Under the pieces are notes generated by a model. That model made no database searches. It was given only the letters and a program-made list of their open reading frames with translations, and was not told where the DNA came from. Positions 34,501-44,659 of a stretch of 64,000 nt of DNA are shown here, piece by piece; position 1 is the stretch's first letter; every line of letters starts with the position of its first letter. The stretch is from Paraescarpia echinospica. Taxonomy: Eukaryota; Annelida; Polychaeta; Sabellida; Siboglinidae. The stretch lies in NCBI GenBank assembly GCA_020002185.1, contig CM034531.1, forward strand, positions 81,859,360 through 81,923,359, read 5' to 3'. The translations under genes and the position numbers were made by a program.

Positions 34501-36614
34501 TGTTTCTTGAATCTACTGTTGACTTTTCCAGGGCCAAGATAATGAAGACTCATCAGATTCCAATTGGGGCTTTTACAGTGGCACTCAAATTGATGAAGGC
34601 AAGTGTCGTCTGTCTCGAGACAGATTGCCCTTGATGACATAAGTTATATAACCTGCATCCAGCAAGACATGAATTCTCCAGATATATACAAAACCACTGA
34701 GTCTGTTTGCTCATGCCAGATCATGTATATGGCAGGTGCTTTATATAATCACATATTAGAAAAATTAAACAGGCAGTTTATTATTATGTAACTGATGTGA
34801 CATGGCTGCTAAGATACCATGCTGCTCAATTCTGATATAGCCACAGTACCAGCAATATGTCTTAGTACCAGTTTCACTCACCAGATGGCACCACTGGGTC
34901 AATTATTTACAAAGTACAGTGTTGGCCAAACCACCACCACCTGACACATAATGCAGGGATGAGAGAGTTCTACGGAAACGCAGATTTCCCCGTTTTAGGA
35001 ATCCAATTGGCTCAATCTTGTAATTCGTCCAGCCCCGAGGAGAAATTGTTTTGGGATATATATATGGGGTGGTCGCAAAGCAGAAAAAATAAAAATGTTC
35101 AGTCGTAAATCGTCATACTTCACCCAAACGTAGTACTGTTATATGCCGCCCTGTGTGAGATAGCATTCAGCCAGAAATCCATAAGTGCGTAGGCTTAGCA
35201 TTATGAAAGACTATTGGATAATTCAAATCTAATGATGATGTCAATATATCTTGTTTCCATTTGGGAACGCCGTGGAAATATGCAGGGAAATACCAAATCA
35301 GACCGTTCTTTAGCTTGGTTCTGTTTGAAACTAATAATAAATATTTTTATACACAATATCACTATGGAAGAGTTAGCTTTCATTCAGGTTTTGGTCTCTG
35401 TGTTTCATTTACTGCCTTCCGATGTTCCCGCTAGGTGGAAACATAGTGTTCTCACTGCGTATAGGCAAGAAACCACGGAATGGTGTGCTTATTGGCGGCC
35501 TCGTGCTTGTGCTATAACCAACTATGTGCATCATGACACTTCTGGCCGCACTTCAAAAGTTGATAAAGGAGAGATGGTCGTCATGAAATGATCAGCTGTG
35601 CTGAATTGTCTCAATAGAAAGCTGACCTTTTCAATTTGGCTACACTGTAAATAATTTCAAAAGAGCACCAAAGCTTTTGTAGTACTAATAATTATGAAGT
35701 TTATCTATATAGAAGGTCAACAACTTGACAGTAGCAATTATATATGGGGTGGTGAAAGGTGAGAAAAACATGAAAATAATCTCAGATGTTACTCCTTACC
35801 ATGTTAGAATGGCTCTAACCCTAACCCATTAAAAAACGGCTTATAGCGTCCTCCACCACGAACCCCAGCTAGAAAGCACTTGCAGCACTCATACCTTCTT
35901 TACTCGTACCTTGCTCTGCTCGATCTCGTAAATTTTCAGTGCTTTTGATCAATCCTCATCCCTGATAATGCTACTCATTTCTTGGCTGTTTGCAAATACT
36001 TTGTTGCTAGAGAATGTTGATGTGTCTTCTGTCACCAGGAGGATGAAGTAGATGATGATGAGGTCGAATGTCTTCTCGCGAACCTCATATTTGAGGTACG
36101 TCGTCTTGAATGCACCCTTGATGACAAAATATGTTATTAACAACAATAAAAATTTTATCTTGAAACATGTCGCTTGCTGAAATTAATTTAGTAGTTTATT
36201 TTATGATTTCATCATAAACAATCGGCCATTAGCTTTGTGGCAACACAGTTTATCAAGATTAGTGTTGTCATAAACAACACATTACAAACGTTATTTTTCT
36301 GGTGCAATAAATGTGTTATATTTTATGGGGTGATGTTATCGCTAATGTTCATTATAAGACAATGTCATACAATATAAATCTCGGTAAGTTGTACAAGCAA
36401 GCAAGCTTGTCATAGTTAATATTACTTGGTTAGGTTTATTGCAAAGTCAGTCTAAAATTAACAAAATAATTTATTTTGGAGGAAATGTGTCGCCCAACAC
36501 TCTTCTGCTTTGTGTTCTCAGAACAAGATCAAAGGCTACATCTCACATCTACACCGCAAGTTGGTTGTAAGCAAACAGAACGCGTTCCCACCGATCTCAT
36601 CACTGTCACTGTAA
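28461..36614 (+). CDS. PCID2: PCID2 (PCI domain-containing protein 2), 3' half, seven exons
   Basis: Exons at 28461-28507, 30643-30743, 32735-32808, 33327-33452, 34532-34598, 36039-36095 and 36522-36614 splice into one continuous frame ending at TAA 36612-36614. Diagnostic segments are [45 protein letters not shown] and [12 protein letters not shown], which align closely with vertebrate PCID2. The product contributes a PCI (winged-helix) scaffold subunit of the nuclear TREX-2 complex, which with GANP, DSS1 and ENY2 couples transcription to mRNA export. The encoded part covers roughly the last 185-190 residues, including most of the PCI domain. The first exon seen starts mid-protein, so the N-terminal half (about 210 residues) is missing from the window. 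All introns are GT-AG except the one after 34598, which is GC-AG. Several introns carry minisatellites that touch splice sites. Confidence 0.93.
28672..28796 (+). repeat. 33-bp minisatellite, left part
   Basis: About four units of a 33-bp motif around AACCTGTCTGAAGGATATC. The array ends with AAGAG exactly where the solo-LTR-like insertion begins, and the same motif resumes at 30336. Confidence 0.85.
28797..30335 (-). mobile_element. Solo-LTR-like insertion splitting a minisatellite
   Basis: This 1539-bp segment starts TGTCACAAA and ends TTTGTGACA, is flanked on both sides by AAGAG (28792-28796 and 30336-30340), and interrupts one continuous 33-bp minisatellite: removing it and one AAGAG restores the array period. 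TG...CA ends with a 5-bp duplication are typical of an LTR. A TATA box on the minus strand (GCTATATAAG, 29655-29664) sits in a GC-richer block as expected for an LTR promoter, suggesting minus-strand orientation. No Gag or Pol coding is present, so it is either a solo LTR or a small non-autonomous element. It lies inside a PCID2 intron. Confidence 0.72.
29655..29664 (-). promoter_or_regulatory. TATA box candidate in the LTR-like insertion
   Basis: The minus strand reads GCTATATAAG, followed by about 550 bp of GC-richer sequence. It fits the U3/R boundary of an LTR; there is no transcript evidence. Confidence 0.45.
30336..30640 (+). repeat. 33- to 37-bp minisatellite, right part, reaching the splice acceptor
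   Basis: About eight imperfect units of the same motif as 28672-28796. The last partial unit runs into the acceptor of the exon at 30643. Confidence 0.87.
30643..30743 (+). CDS. PCID2: PCID2 exon: [14 protein letters not shown]...PVKMLL
   Basis: The acceptor ctgttgacag lies at the very end of a 33-bp minisatellite. The donor is gtcggt, a weak consensus, but it is the only one that keeps the frame with the next exon. Confidence 0.92.
31585..32720 (+). repeat. 30-bp minisatellite with 210-bp higher-order repeat
   Basis: About 38 units of a 30-bp motif (TACTTCTATAACCCTGCTAC plus a variable 10-mer). From 32041 to 32670 seven-unit blocks of 210 bp repeat three times almost exactly. Because 30 is divisible by 3, long open frames ([14 protein letters not shown]) arise; these are intronic and not genes. 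The array ends about 15 bp before the acceptor of the exon at 32735. Confidence 0.95.
32735..32808 (+). CDS. PCID2: PCID2 exon: [17 protein letters not shown]
   Basis: The acceptor tgtctgtcctag directly follows the 30-bp minisatellite; the donor is gtatct. The exon ends in AG, which joins T at 33327 to give Ser. Confidence 0.93.
33327..33452 (+). CDS. PCID2: PCID2 exon: PCI core, [18 protein letters not shown]
   Basis: The acceptor is gtcttgcag and the donor is gtgagt. This is the most conserved stretch of the protein. Its last about 35 bp and the donor are duplicated, with divergence, throughout the following intron. Confidence 0.95.
33418..34405 (+). repeat. 81/87-bp minisatellite derived from an exon end and its 5' splice site
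   Basis: Twelve units start in the last about 35 bp of the exon ending at 33452. GTGAG donor-like hexamers occur at 33453 (true), 33534, 33621, 33702, 33789, 33870, 33951, 34032, 34113, 34194, 34275 (GTGAAT) and 34356, that is, every 81 or 87 bp. Each is preceded by a CAAGAAAGT-like copy of the exon terminus. Confidence 0.95.
34532..34598 (+). CDS. PCID2: PCID2 exon: [19 protein letters not shown]
   Basis: The acceptor is cttttccag. The donor is gcaagt, making the next intron GC-AG; joining AAG to GAG at 36039 preserves frame and homology. Confidence 0.9.
34606..36030 (+). other. GC-AG intron interior, mostly unannotated
   Basis: Intron of PCID2. Two copies of a TATATATGGGGTGGT motif followed by A-rich sequence lie about 680 bp apart (around 35055 and 35737) and might bound a small element. 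The open frame between them (35214-35591) has no recognised motif. Confidence 0.35.
36039..36095 (+). CDS. PCID2: PCID2 exon: [19 protein letters not shown]
   Basis: The acceptor is tctgtcaccag and the donor is gtacgt. There are 19 whole codons, corresponding to vertebrate EDVDIDEVQCILANLI. Confidence 0.93.
36522..36614 (+). CDS. PCID2: PCID2 terminal exon with stop codon
   Basis: The acceptor is tgttctcag. It encodes [19 protein letters not shown] followed by [11 protein letters not shown] and TAA. The stop codon lies in the first unit of a 34-bp tandem array. Confidence 0.94.
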   Translation, partial: NKIKGYISHLHRKLVVSKQNAFPPISSLSL

Positions 36615-36940
36615 GGACATCAGGACGGGTCATTTGGGTCTATAAAGACAACATCTGGACGGGTCATTCGTGTCTGAGAGGACAACATCAGGACGTGTCA
36701 TTTGTGTCTATAAAGATAACATCAGGATGTGTCATTTGTGTCTGAGAGGACAACATCAGGACGTGTCATTTATGTCTATAAATATAACATCAGGACATGT
36801 CATTTGTGTCTGTAAAGACAACATCAGGACATGTCATTTGTGTCTGAGAGAACAACATCAGGACGTGTCATTTGTGTCTGTAAGGGCAACATCAGGACGT
36901 GTCATTCATGTATGTAAGGACAACATCAGGACGTGTCATT
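36605..36940 (+). repeat. 34-bp minisatellite overlapping the PCID2 stop codon
   Basis: About 9-10 units of ACAACATCAGGACGTGTCAT plus TTGTGTCTGTAAGG. The CTGTAAGGACATCAGG around the stop is recognisable as the first unit. The array forms the start of the 3' UTR. Confidence 0.9.
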
Positions 36941-37374
36941 GTGAGGTCACTCCACATTCTCTGGGTGACATAGTGGCATTGTGTCGTGACATCATGCATT
37001 TATCAGCATTTCTGACAATGACATGAACCATGCCACTAGTCACTCACTACAGTGACACATCTGTGGACAGTGGTGAAGACAAGAGGACTGGATGGGCCTG
37101 AGTTGACACTGGTCACTCTCCACTGGGCAGTGTCAGGTAGACTCGCACAAACAGTATACAGCAATGTGTCACCAGAGATACTGACCCATGCTGCTGTGTA
37201 CAAGTTAATGTTTTCTTGTCAACACTTCTTAAAGAGTCTAGGTAGTTTACTATTGGCAGTGTTATATATAATAAAGTTTATTATTTTAATAAACATTTCA
37301 GTTGTTGTCTTCTGGCTGAGTTGTAAGGGTTTGCTTGTTCCCACCTTGATATGATATTTAACTCTTGTCATTGT

Positions 37375-37730
37375 CTAATTGACCCTGGTCAGTGTTTAAT
37401 TACCCAGGGTCCTCCAAGGTTAGTGTCTAATTATCAGGGGCTCCCCATGTCAGGGTCGAATTGCCCCCAGGTCAGTGTCTAATTACCCAAGGTTTCTCCA
37501 GGTCAGTGTCTAATTGCTCTCTGGTCAGTGTCAAATTACTCCCATGTTAATGCCTAATTGCCCCTGGTTAATGCCCCCAATAAATGTTTAATTGCACACC
37601 CACTATTATGCCCCCTTGTCAGTGTCTAATTGCTCCCATGTCAATGCCTAATTGCCCTTTGTCAATGCATTCCCAATTAGTGTTTAATTGCCCCCTGGTC
37701 AATGTCTAATTGCCCCTGGTCAGTGGCTGT
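37375..37730 (+). repeat. Imperfect tandem array around GGTCAGTGTCTAATTGCCCC
   Basis: About 12-14 degenerate units of roughly 25-28 bp, located 0.76 kb downstream of the PCID2 stop codon. Confidence 0.8.
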
Positions 37731-37924
37731 TCTTAGTCTCCTGGTTCCAGCCCCAAGTCTTCTTTCACAGAGTCTAACACTAAAGGCAAGTTTGCTCTGA
37801 CTTGTTCTTCTGTGCACTGGTTACAACAGGGTGTATAGTTTAACATCATACAAATGTGTTTTAATGAACAATAATTTTATTTGACCATTCTTTGTTTAAT
37901 TTGAATGTTTCATTCGAAGTGCTG

Positions 37925-38210
37925 TGTGGAGTGCACTGGCACAGAGGCTAGACCATCGGATTCTCAGTCGAGAGATCCCGAGTTTAAATCTTGTGCTGCC
38001 GTGTCGAACCTTGGGCAAGTTTGTTCTCTTTGCATTCACTCTGCTGTGTGAATGTCTGTAAATTGTCTTTGCTCATTAACTGCAGTGTTGATGAATACTT
38101 CCGAGAGAAGCCGAGGAGTTCAGTTGAACAGGTCTGCCAGGGAATAAAGTGTAAAGCTCTTTGAGCAGTCCAAAAGATACTGCGCTATATAACAACTTGC
38201 AATTTTATTT
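37925..38210 (+). mobile_element. tRNA-derived SINE
   Basis: The 5' part (GGCACAGAGGCTAGACCATC, then CGGATTCTCAGTCGAGAGATC, then CCGAGTTTAAATC) has the layout of a tRNA head with an A box and a degraded B box at typical spacing. An unrelated body follows and the 3' end reads ACTGCGCTATATAACAAC, like the '-GCGCTATATAAA' tails of animal SINE/LINE pairs. No gene-grade tRNA cloverleaf is expected. Confidence 0.72.
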
Positions 38211-38319
38211 CATGCAGAGGGAATATGGTTCTGCAGATATCCATAAAATAACGTATTTAAGTTGTTTCTATTAATTTAAAATTGTGGTTCATGAAAACAC
38301 ATTTGAATGGTTTAGTAAC

Positions 38320-38560
38320 CCTGTAACCCACCAAGGACCTTCCTGAAACCCACCCAGGACTTCCCTGAAACCCACCAAGAACCTCCCTGAAACCCACCGA
38401 GGACCTCCCTGAAACTCACCAAGGACCTCCCTGAAACCCACCAAAGACTTCCCTGAATTCATCAAGGAGCTCTCCGAAGTCACCATGGACACTCAAACCA
38501 TTAAGGAGCTCCCTGAATCCACAAAGGAGCTCCCTGAATCCACATAGGAGCTCCCTGGGT
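38320..38560 (+). repeat. 22-bp minisatellite (CCTGAAACCCACCAAGGACC type)
   Basis: About 11 imperfect units. Open frames on the minus strand through it are repeat artefacts. Confidence 0.85.
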
Positions 38561-38619
38561 CCACCTGGGGAATGTTTGTGAGGTGGGGAGAGAGAAATAG
38601 GCACAGGTGGCAACAGAGA

Positions 38620-40335
38620 GGAGCACGAAACTTGCTATATTTACTGTAGATTTAGTACTTGTTAGTACGATCAAAAGTGGTAAACAGTAGTAAGTTACAG
38701 TAATTCATAGGATACTACATTACATGACGATTCACTGCCCTGCTTTAGTTTATCTTGCTCTGCTTTTTTGCCATTTTATACCAGAGAGTGTATATCTGGT
38801 AGTTTTCCACACTGCGACCACACCACAGCCATGTTAAGCACCTGTTGTTGATTTGGTGGTAGAAGCAAACTATGCAAATGCTAAGCATTGAAAAATATGT
38901 AGTTGAATTAGGGTGTTCTGTAGTAAAGGCAGTTTGTCCTATGTATACTTATTAAATTAATATTTGTTTATAGAATGTTCGACCGAGACATGTAAAGCTG
39001 TTACATTCTTATGCAATTTCTTTTGGAACACTCATACTGGAGTGTCTGCCTTTTAGATAAATGGTAAAGGCATTTAGCTACTGTACAAACCAAAGCACTT
39101 TACATGCACAGATATGATACAAACACAACATGTCACAGTATAATAATCAGAAACTCCTTCTCATTCAGTTACACTAAAGATCTAATAAGAACTCTTAACG
39201 TCCTTGGTTATATGCTGTGAACTTATTGAGATTACCAGCCCATGCGTGACCATGTTGTATAACGGACAATTGCGATAACATAATTCCACAAAATATAGCA
39301 TGTATGTTGCACCAGAATAATAACTTGTCTTTCTAATGTTTACTTTGTGACACTAGTAATTATGATAAACTGTTCTCCACAAGGCTAATAGCCAACGTTT
39401 GTATGCTTTGCAAACAAGTTTTGGCTTGGACAGTGAGCAGTACAGGATCTGACTGAACATTGTATCGATGGTTGCTTAGTACCATGCTGACGTCTTCAAG
39501 TAATCCTGCATATCTGTCATTGGAGGAAAGGTATGTTTTATGTGATTTAGACATTTTTCAGAACAGTGGGATTAAAATGAATTAATTATGTATTTGTTTA
39601 AACATCGGCATTGTGAATAGTTTCTTTAACCATAACAAACATAGCCGTAAGTCTGTCAGCTGCACTAGCTTCACAATAATTGTGTAGTGAACAGTTTGGG
39701 CACTTTCAAAGAACCTAATATCTTGAGGACTCGGCTAATCTCGGACTTGTTGATGAAGTGAGAGTAGGTTATTAAAAACACTGTATAGTCGTTAGACAGG
39801 AATAGCTGAAGGCAATCTACTTACAGAGACCAAAAACAGTATACTTGCTAACTGATAAGGATATTAATTAATAATATAATGTGACAACATATGTGTCGAT
39901 TATGTTGTATGAGATCACATGTTCCGCATAGTCTGAGATTGCATTTTTTTCTGGATTTAATAGAGCGTTTTCTTACAGATTCCCTAAAATTCTAATATAG
40001 CAAAAAACAGAATAAAAGGGATTTAAAAAATAACTGCATGGGCCATGGATACGGGGACTTTGCAATTCCCTCACAGCTAGTACAAATTTGTGGTGTAAAA
40101 TAACTGTGTGTGGAATATTTTGGCAGTGTGCAGACATCTGTGTTGGGGTGATGAGATTGAATCAATACATGTCAGCTTACATAACAGCCCAGTGATGTAG
40201 ACAAGTGTTCAGTTCATTTGCAATTCTACAGATTTCTTTTACAAATGTGTACCACTCTTGATTGGCATTTATATGGGTTATGTGTGCATGCGTACGTGTG
40301 TGTGTGCATGTGTGCGTGCATGTGTCAAGATAATA
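38620..40335. other. AT-rich interval, nothing recognised
   Basis: No coding motif. A short TGTGTGCATG-type simple repeat lies at about 40285-40325. Confidence 0.4.
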
Positions 40336-40339
40336 ATTA

Positions 40340-43300
40340 TCAATCAATCAATCAATATGTTTATTTTCCAACACATATAATACAGATTATCGTAACAGAG
40401 ACAGTTTAGTGTTAGAAAAAGGGGTATACTGAAGAATTATCTTATATATTCGTATACCCCTATTACATTGTTTCGTAGATGAATCATTGTGATAACGTAT
40501 ATACAACTGTTAGTGTTTATATCAGTCAACTGTAACATAAGTCATTTAGCTATACTACTAAGCAATACAGTAATAGTAAGTGTAATACTAATAATGGAGA
40601 GTTTCGCATACATAATTGTATCAGAATTATACTGTGTATATAAACTGTTACACCAGAAAATCATACAGTAATATCATATTTGCTAATCATATCAGTTTTT
40701 AACTGATTAACAAATGAGCGGAAATTTGGCACTTTTGCAATGTTGATAGGTAATGAATTCCAAATTTTTACACTGTAAATTGATAGACACCGTGATTTGA
40801 CATTAGTTCTCACACATTGACGTACATATTGACATTCTAATCGAGAAGAATGTAATGTGGCGTTTTTGGTAAACAGGCTTTGCATATTGGTAGGTATTGG
40901 CATATTGTTAAAGCTCTTGAACAGAACTGACTGGATCTTCAAATCTATCAAATCTTTAAATTTCAATATTCGTTATCAGTGAAATAACATACTAGTGTGC
41001 ACAATCTGTTGACACCCACACATTAATCTAACCACACTTTTTGAAGTTTAGTAATACAGTATACAGTGGTACTATATGTGGTTCCCCAAATTTCACAGCA
41101 ACAAGTATTGGTAAAAACAGTGAATAATATAGTGTAAATAGGCTTTTGGTTTCCATGACTTGACTTGCCCTGTACATAACTCCAATTATTCTAGAAAGGT
41201 TAGTCTTGACACAAATTATATGTTTTTTTCCAATCCAGCTTTTCGTCAATCAAAACTCCAAGGAATTTTGTCTTATTAACTCTGGCAATTTGATTATTGT
41301 GAATTCTAATATCTAGGTCACAATTTAATTTACAGTTACCAAAGATTATATAATTTGTTTTTGATACATTCAGTGACAGTTTATTTACAGTGAACCATGT
41401 ATACAGTTTATCCAGTTCACGATTTACAACCCTTGTAAGATTGAGTATATTTTCATCGGAGTACAATATGTTAGTGTCATCAGCAAACAACATAAATTTC
41501 AGTAATTGAGACACATTGCATATATCATTTATATAAAAGATAACGAGTTTAGGCCCTAATACAGACCCCTGTGGTACACCACATGAAGTGCCTAAAAGGC
41601 TAGAACAAATGTCGCCTATCTTTACAAACTGTTTTCTGTCATGTAAATAACTTTCAATCCATTTTTCTGCTATACAACGGACACCATAGAATTTCAGTTT
41701 TTTTATTAGTATAGAATGATTTACTGTGTTAAATGCCTTTTTTAAATCAATGAAGACACCCAGAGTATGTTTCTTTTTATCTATTGACGTACTAATTTTT
41801 TCCACCAAATCAAGTAATGCATGTGAAGTGGACATTGATGGTCGAAAGCCATATTGGCTCTTTGATAGGACATTATTATTTTCTATAAATTGGTCAAGTT
41901 TGTTACTATACAATTGTTCAAGTATTTTTGAGAACTGGCATAACAGAGATATTGGTCTATAATTATTGAATTCTGCTTTTGAGCCATTTTTTAATATTGG
42001 AATAATTTTTGCTACTTTCATGCTGGAAGGAAAAATTCCAGTTTCAATTGATTTGTTAAATATAGTGGTCAATGGTCTAGTGATGGGTTGTATAACTTTT
42101 TTGATGATAACCATGTTTATATCGTTACTATCCATGGATGCTTTGTTTTTGCATGCGTTAACAGTGTTTATGACCTCTAGTTCACTGATAGGGTTTAGAA
42201 ACAGACTGTTTTTAGTTCTGTTTTTAAGATAGTCATGAACTGATGCACCATTTTCAGGTGGATCTGTCTTAGCAGCTAGCTGCTGGCCAATATTTGCAAA
42301 GAAAGTGTTAAAACCGTCTGCTATGTCACTCTTATCTGTAATTCTTGTGTCATCATTTAGAAAGTAGTCAGGATAAGAAGATTAATTTTGAAGTTTATTA
42401 ATAACAGTATTTAAAATCTTCCACGTTTCCTTCATACTTTGTTTCTGTTCATCCAATAGCCCTTTGTAATAGATTTTCTCAGCATTTCTTAACATTGTGG
42501 TTAGTTTGTTCTTATACTTTTTGTAGCACTGTTCTGTTTCATTAGATCTACTTTTCAGAAATCTTCGATATAAATAGTTTTTCTTGTGACAAGCATTTTT
42601 CAGCCCATTTGTTATACATGGTTTTTGACGGTTCACATGCTTTGTTTTTATTTTATTGGCTGGACAGTTTTTTTATCATACTTTCCCTTAAATATTTCTA
42701 GAAATGTGTCATTAACATCATTGGCATTAATAACATGTTCCCATGTTTCACAACTTAAGTCAGCTATTAGAGAATTTATGTTTTCATTCTTTAAATTTCT
42801 TATGTAGTTCTGGCATTGTGAATTTTTGTTAATCATACCATATTTACATAGAGTGAAAACTGGAAAATGGTCGGTTATATCACTTATTAAGATACCATTT
42901 GTGGTTCGCTTGTTTATACCATTTGTAAAGATATTATCAATCAGAGTGGCTGTGTCCTTAGTTATTCTTGTTGGTTTATTAATGAGAGGGTATAAGCCTA
43001 GGCTATACATAGTGTCAACAAAACAGTGTTGTGCCTACGTGGTTTTCATGTTTCAGTATGTCAACATTAAAATCTCTACATAAGAATACTGTCTTATTTG
43101 TTCGTATATTGCCAAAGATTTGCTCCATATTTTCACAGAAAGTATCAACGTTAGATGCAGGTTTGTGATAGATATAGCTTATGATTGCATTTTTTTGGTG
43201 TTCTATTGTCAGTTCAACTGTAACACATTCAAAGATATCATTTACAGCCAAGGATTTGTTTTGGACTTTTGAACAACCAATTTCTTTATGCACATATATA

Positions 43301-43665
43301 GCAACTCCACCTCCTCTTACATTTTCTCTACCGACTTGGAAAGAATCATACATTGGTAGATTATACTGTTGGGATGCTGCAGGCTCATTCCACGTTTCTG
43401 AGATTGCAATTACATAAAACACCATGTTTAAGTTATCTAGATATGTTTCAATTTCCATTTAAACTTCTTGCATTGAAGTGTATTATTTTAAGACATTCAG
43501 ATATATCTTTATGGGTAGGCGGGTGTAAATAGTATTTGGAAGAAGGTAAGTCATAATTAAAAACATTATTATCTGAGTCAATTTGTAAACCAGGCACACA
43601 TATATCATGATATTTGTAGTGAAATTGTTCTACTTTAAGATCACAGTCAATTATGGTCAGATATA
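40340..43665 (-). mobile_element. LINE (endonuclease-RT type), decayed
   Basis: The minus strand carries one ORF2 in order with a few frame breaks: endonuclease (43015-43458, with AISETW and GGGVAIYVHKEIG; 42648-43010 with ITDHFPVF), linker (42382-42636), RT (41200-42135) and C-terminus (40661-40966, WNSLPINIAKV). The 3' end carries an (ATTG)n tail at 40345-40362. No ORF1 was found upstream, so it is 5'-truncated. It appears to be the same family as the plus-strand LINE at 56.8-62.2 kb. Confidence 0.88.
41200..42135 (-). CDS. LINE reverse transcriptase domain
   Basis: The 311-residue frame has the RT blocks in order: AKIIPILKNGSK, NNYRPISLL, QYGFRPSMSTSHALLD, GVFIDLKKAFNTVNH, CGVPQGSVLGPKL, and the catalytic MLFADDTNILYS, then TKFLGVLIDEKLDW. 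The catalytic aspartates are retained. The frame ends at 41200, and the remaining C-terminal part lies in other frames. Confidence 0.9.
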   Translation of the reverse strand: MDSNDINMVIIKKVIQPITRPLTTIFNKSIETGIFPSSMKVAKIIPILKNGSKAEFNNYRPISLLCQFSKILEQLYSNKLDQFIENNNVLSKSQYGFRPSMSTSHALLDLVEKISTSIDKKKHTLGVFIDLKKAFNTVNHSILIKKLKFYGVRCIAEKWIESYLHDRKQFVKIGDICSSLLGTSCGVPQGSVLGPKLVIFYINDICNVSQLLKFMLFADDTNILYSDENILNLTRVVNRELDKLYTWFTVNKLSLNVSKTNYIIFGNCKLNCDLDIRIHNNQIARVNKTKFLGVLIDEKLDWKKTYNLCQD

Positions 43666-43734
43666 CAAGATGGTTTTAAATATTGGACATACACTACTGT
43701 TTTAAGAATATGAGCTTTGGGCGTGTGGGTGTAT

Positions 43735-43746
43735 GTGAGTTTGTGG

Positions 43747-43822
<76 letters not shown>

Positions 43823-43890
43823 TTGAGTGTGTGTGTGTGTGTGTGTTTGTGTGTGTGTGTGAGTGTGTGTGTGTGTGAGTGTGTGTGTGT
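43735..43890. repeat. (GT)n/(GA)n microsatellite
   Basis: A long GT run is interrupted by a GA run at about 43799-43823. Long open frames of alternating His-Thr on the minus strand are artefacts. Confidence 0.97.
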
Positions 43891-44280
43891 TATGGTTTGC
43901 ACAGATGGCCACTGTTTTGTTCACGAGTAAAATAGTGTGATATACCACTGCCTTCTTACGTCATTGTCAGCACAAGGAGTGGTGGGTATGTGTATAAGAC
44001 GCGGCAGAAACACAACATTATGTGACAGTGATATAAAGTTAGTTTTTTAAATTGATAATGGTAACATAACTTTGTTATTTTCACTGAGACATCAGTATTT
44101 GCCGGAAATTCTTAATGGGAAATGCTATCTTGAAGGGCATACGTAAGGGACAAAGAGCCACTGTTGAAAGTGAAAACGCAGAGGAGTTTAATGGCACTTT
44201 GCTGTTGTCTTGTCTTCTCAGTAACAATGTTTTCCTGTCTGCAGACCCAGACATTTTAAGAACAAGTTTGTTCTTTGCAG

Positions 44281-44471
44281 ATATTCAGGAACGATGTGGC
44301 TCATGTCAAAGCGGCAGCCATACATTTGGATGATTACGAGAAGGCAATATTTGATCTAGAAACCATTTACAAAGAGTTGGATTGGTATCTCGCTGAGCTA
44401 TACTATGTGCACGACAAAATGTGTCCGCTTGCAGAGCGAAGTTGATAGAATTAAGAAACAAGAGTTGGAAG
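44281..44471 (+). CDS. Candidate HEPN-like exon of the NLR gene
   Basis: An acceptor (ttctttgcag) precedes a frame beginning IFRNDVAHVK, with LDDYEKAIFDLETIYKEL. The RNDVAH segment fits the R-x4-H pattern of HEPN domains, and the surrounding helix-like sequence resembles the DZIP3-type HEPN found N-terminal to NACHT in some invertebrate proteins. In this frame a TGA occurs at 44443-44445. In the next frame a coherent stretch (VRLQSEVDRIKKQELE) runs to a donor at 44472. Either a donor near 44383 is used, or the exon has a 1-nt frameshift. The link to the NACHT exon 5.2 kb downstream is an inference. Confidence 0.45.
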
Positions 44472-44659
44472 GTATGGTATTATGTTTCTAGCATTCTTCA
44501 TGATTTGCAATTTCTTATTAGTGGTCATAACGTCTTCCATAGATGCTTGTTTCCCATTGAAATTTAAGTTTTATGCTAATTAATGTGCAGTTACCATGGA
44601 ATCCTGGTTGGCACTCACACACACACATGCACGCATGCACGCATGCACGCGCGCGCTCC

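Noticed and set aside
37925..38000. A functional tRNA gene
   Set aside because: The B box is degraded (GAGTTTAAATC), no complete cloverleaf is evident, and a SINE body and tail follow.
43694..43948. His-Thr repeat proteins
   Set aside because: They are translations of a (GT)n/(GA)n microsatellite.
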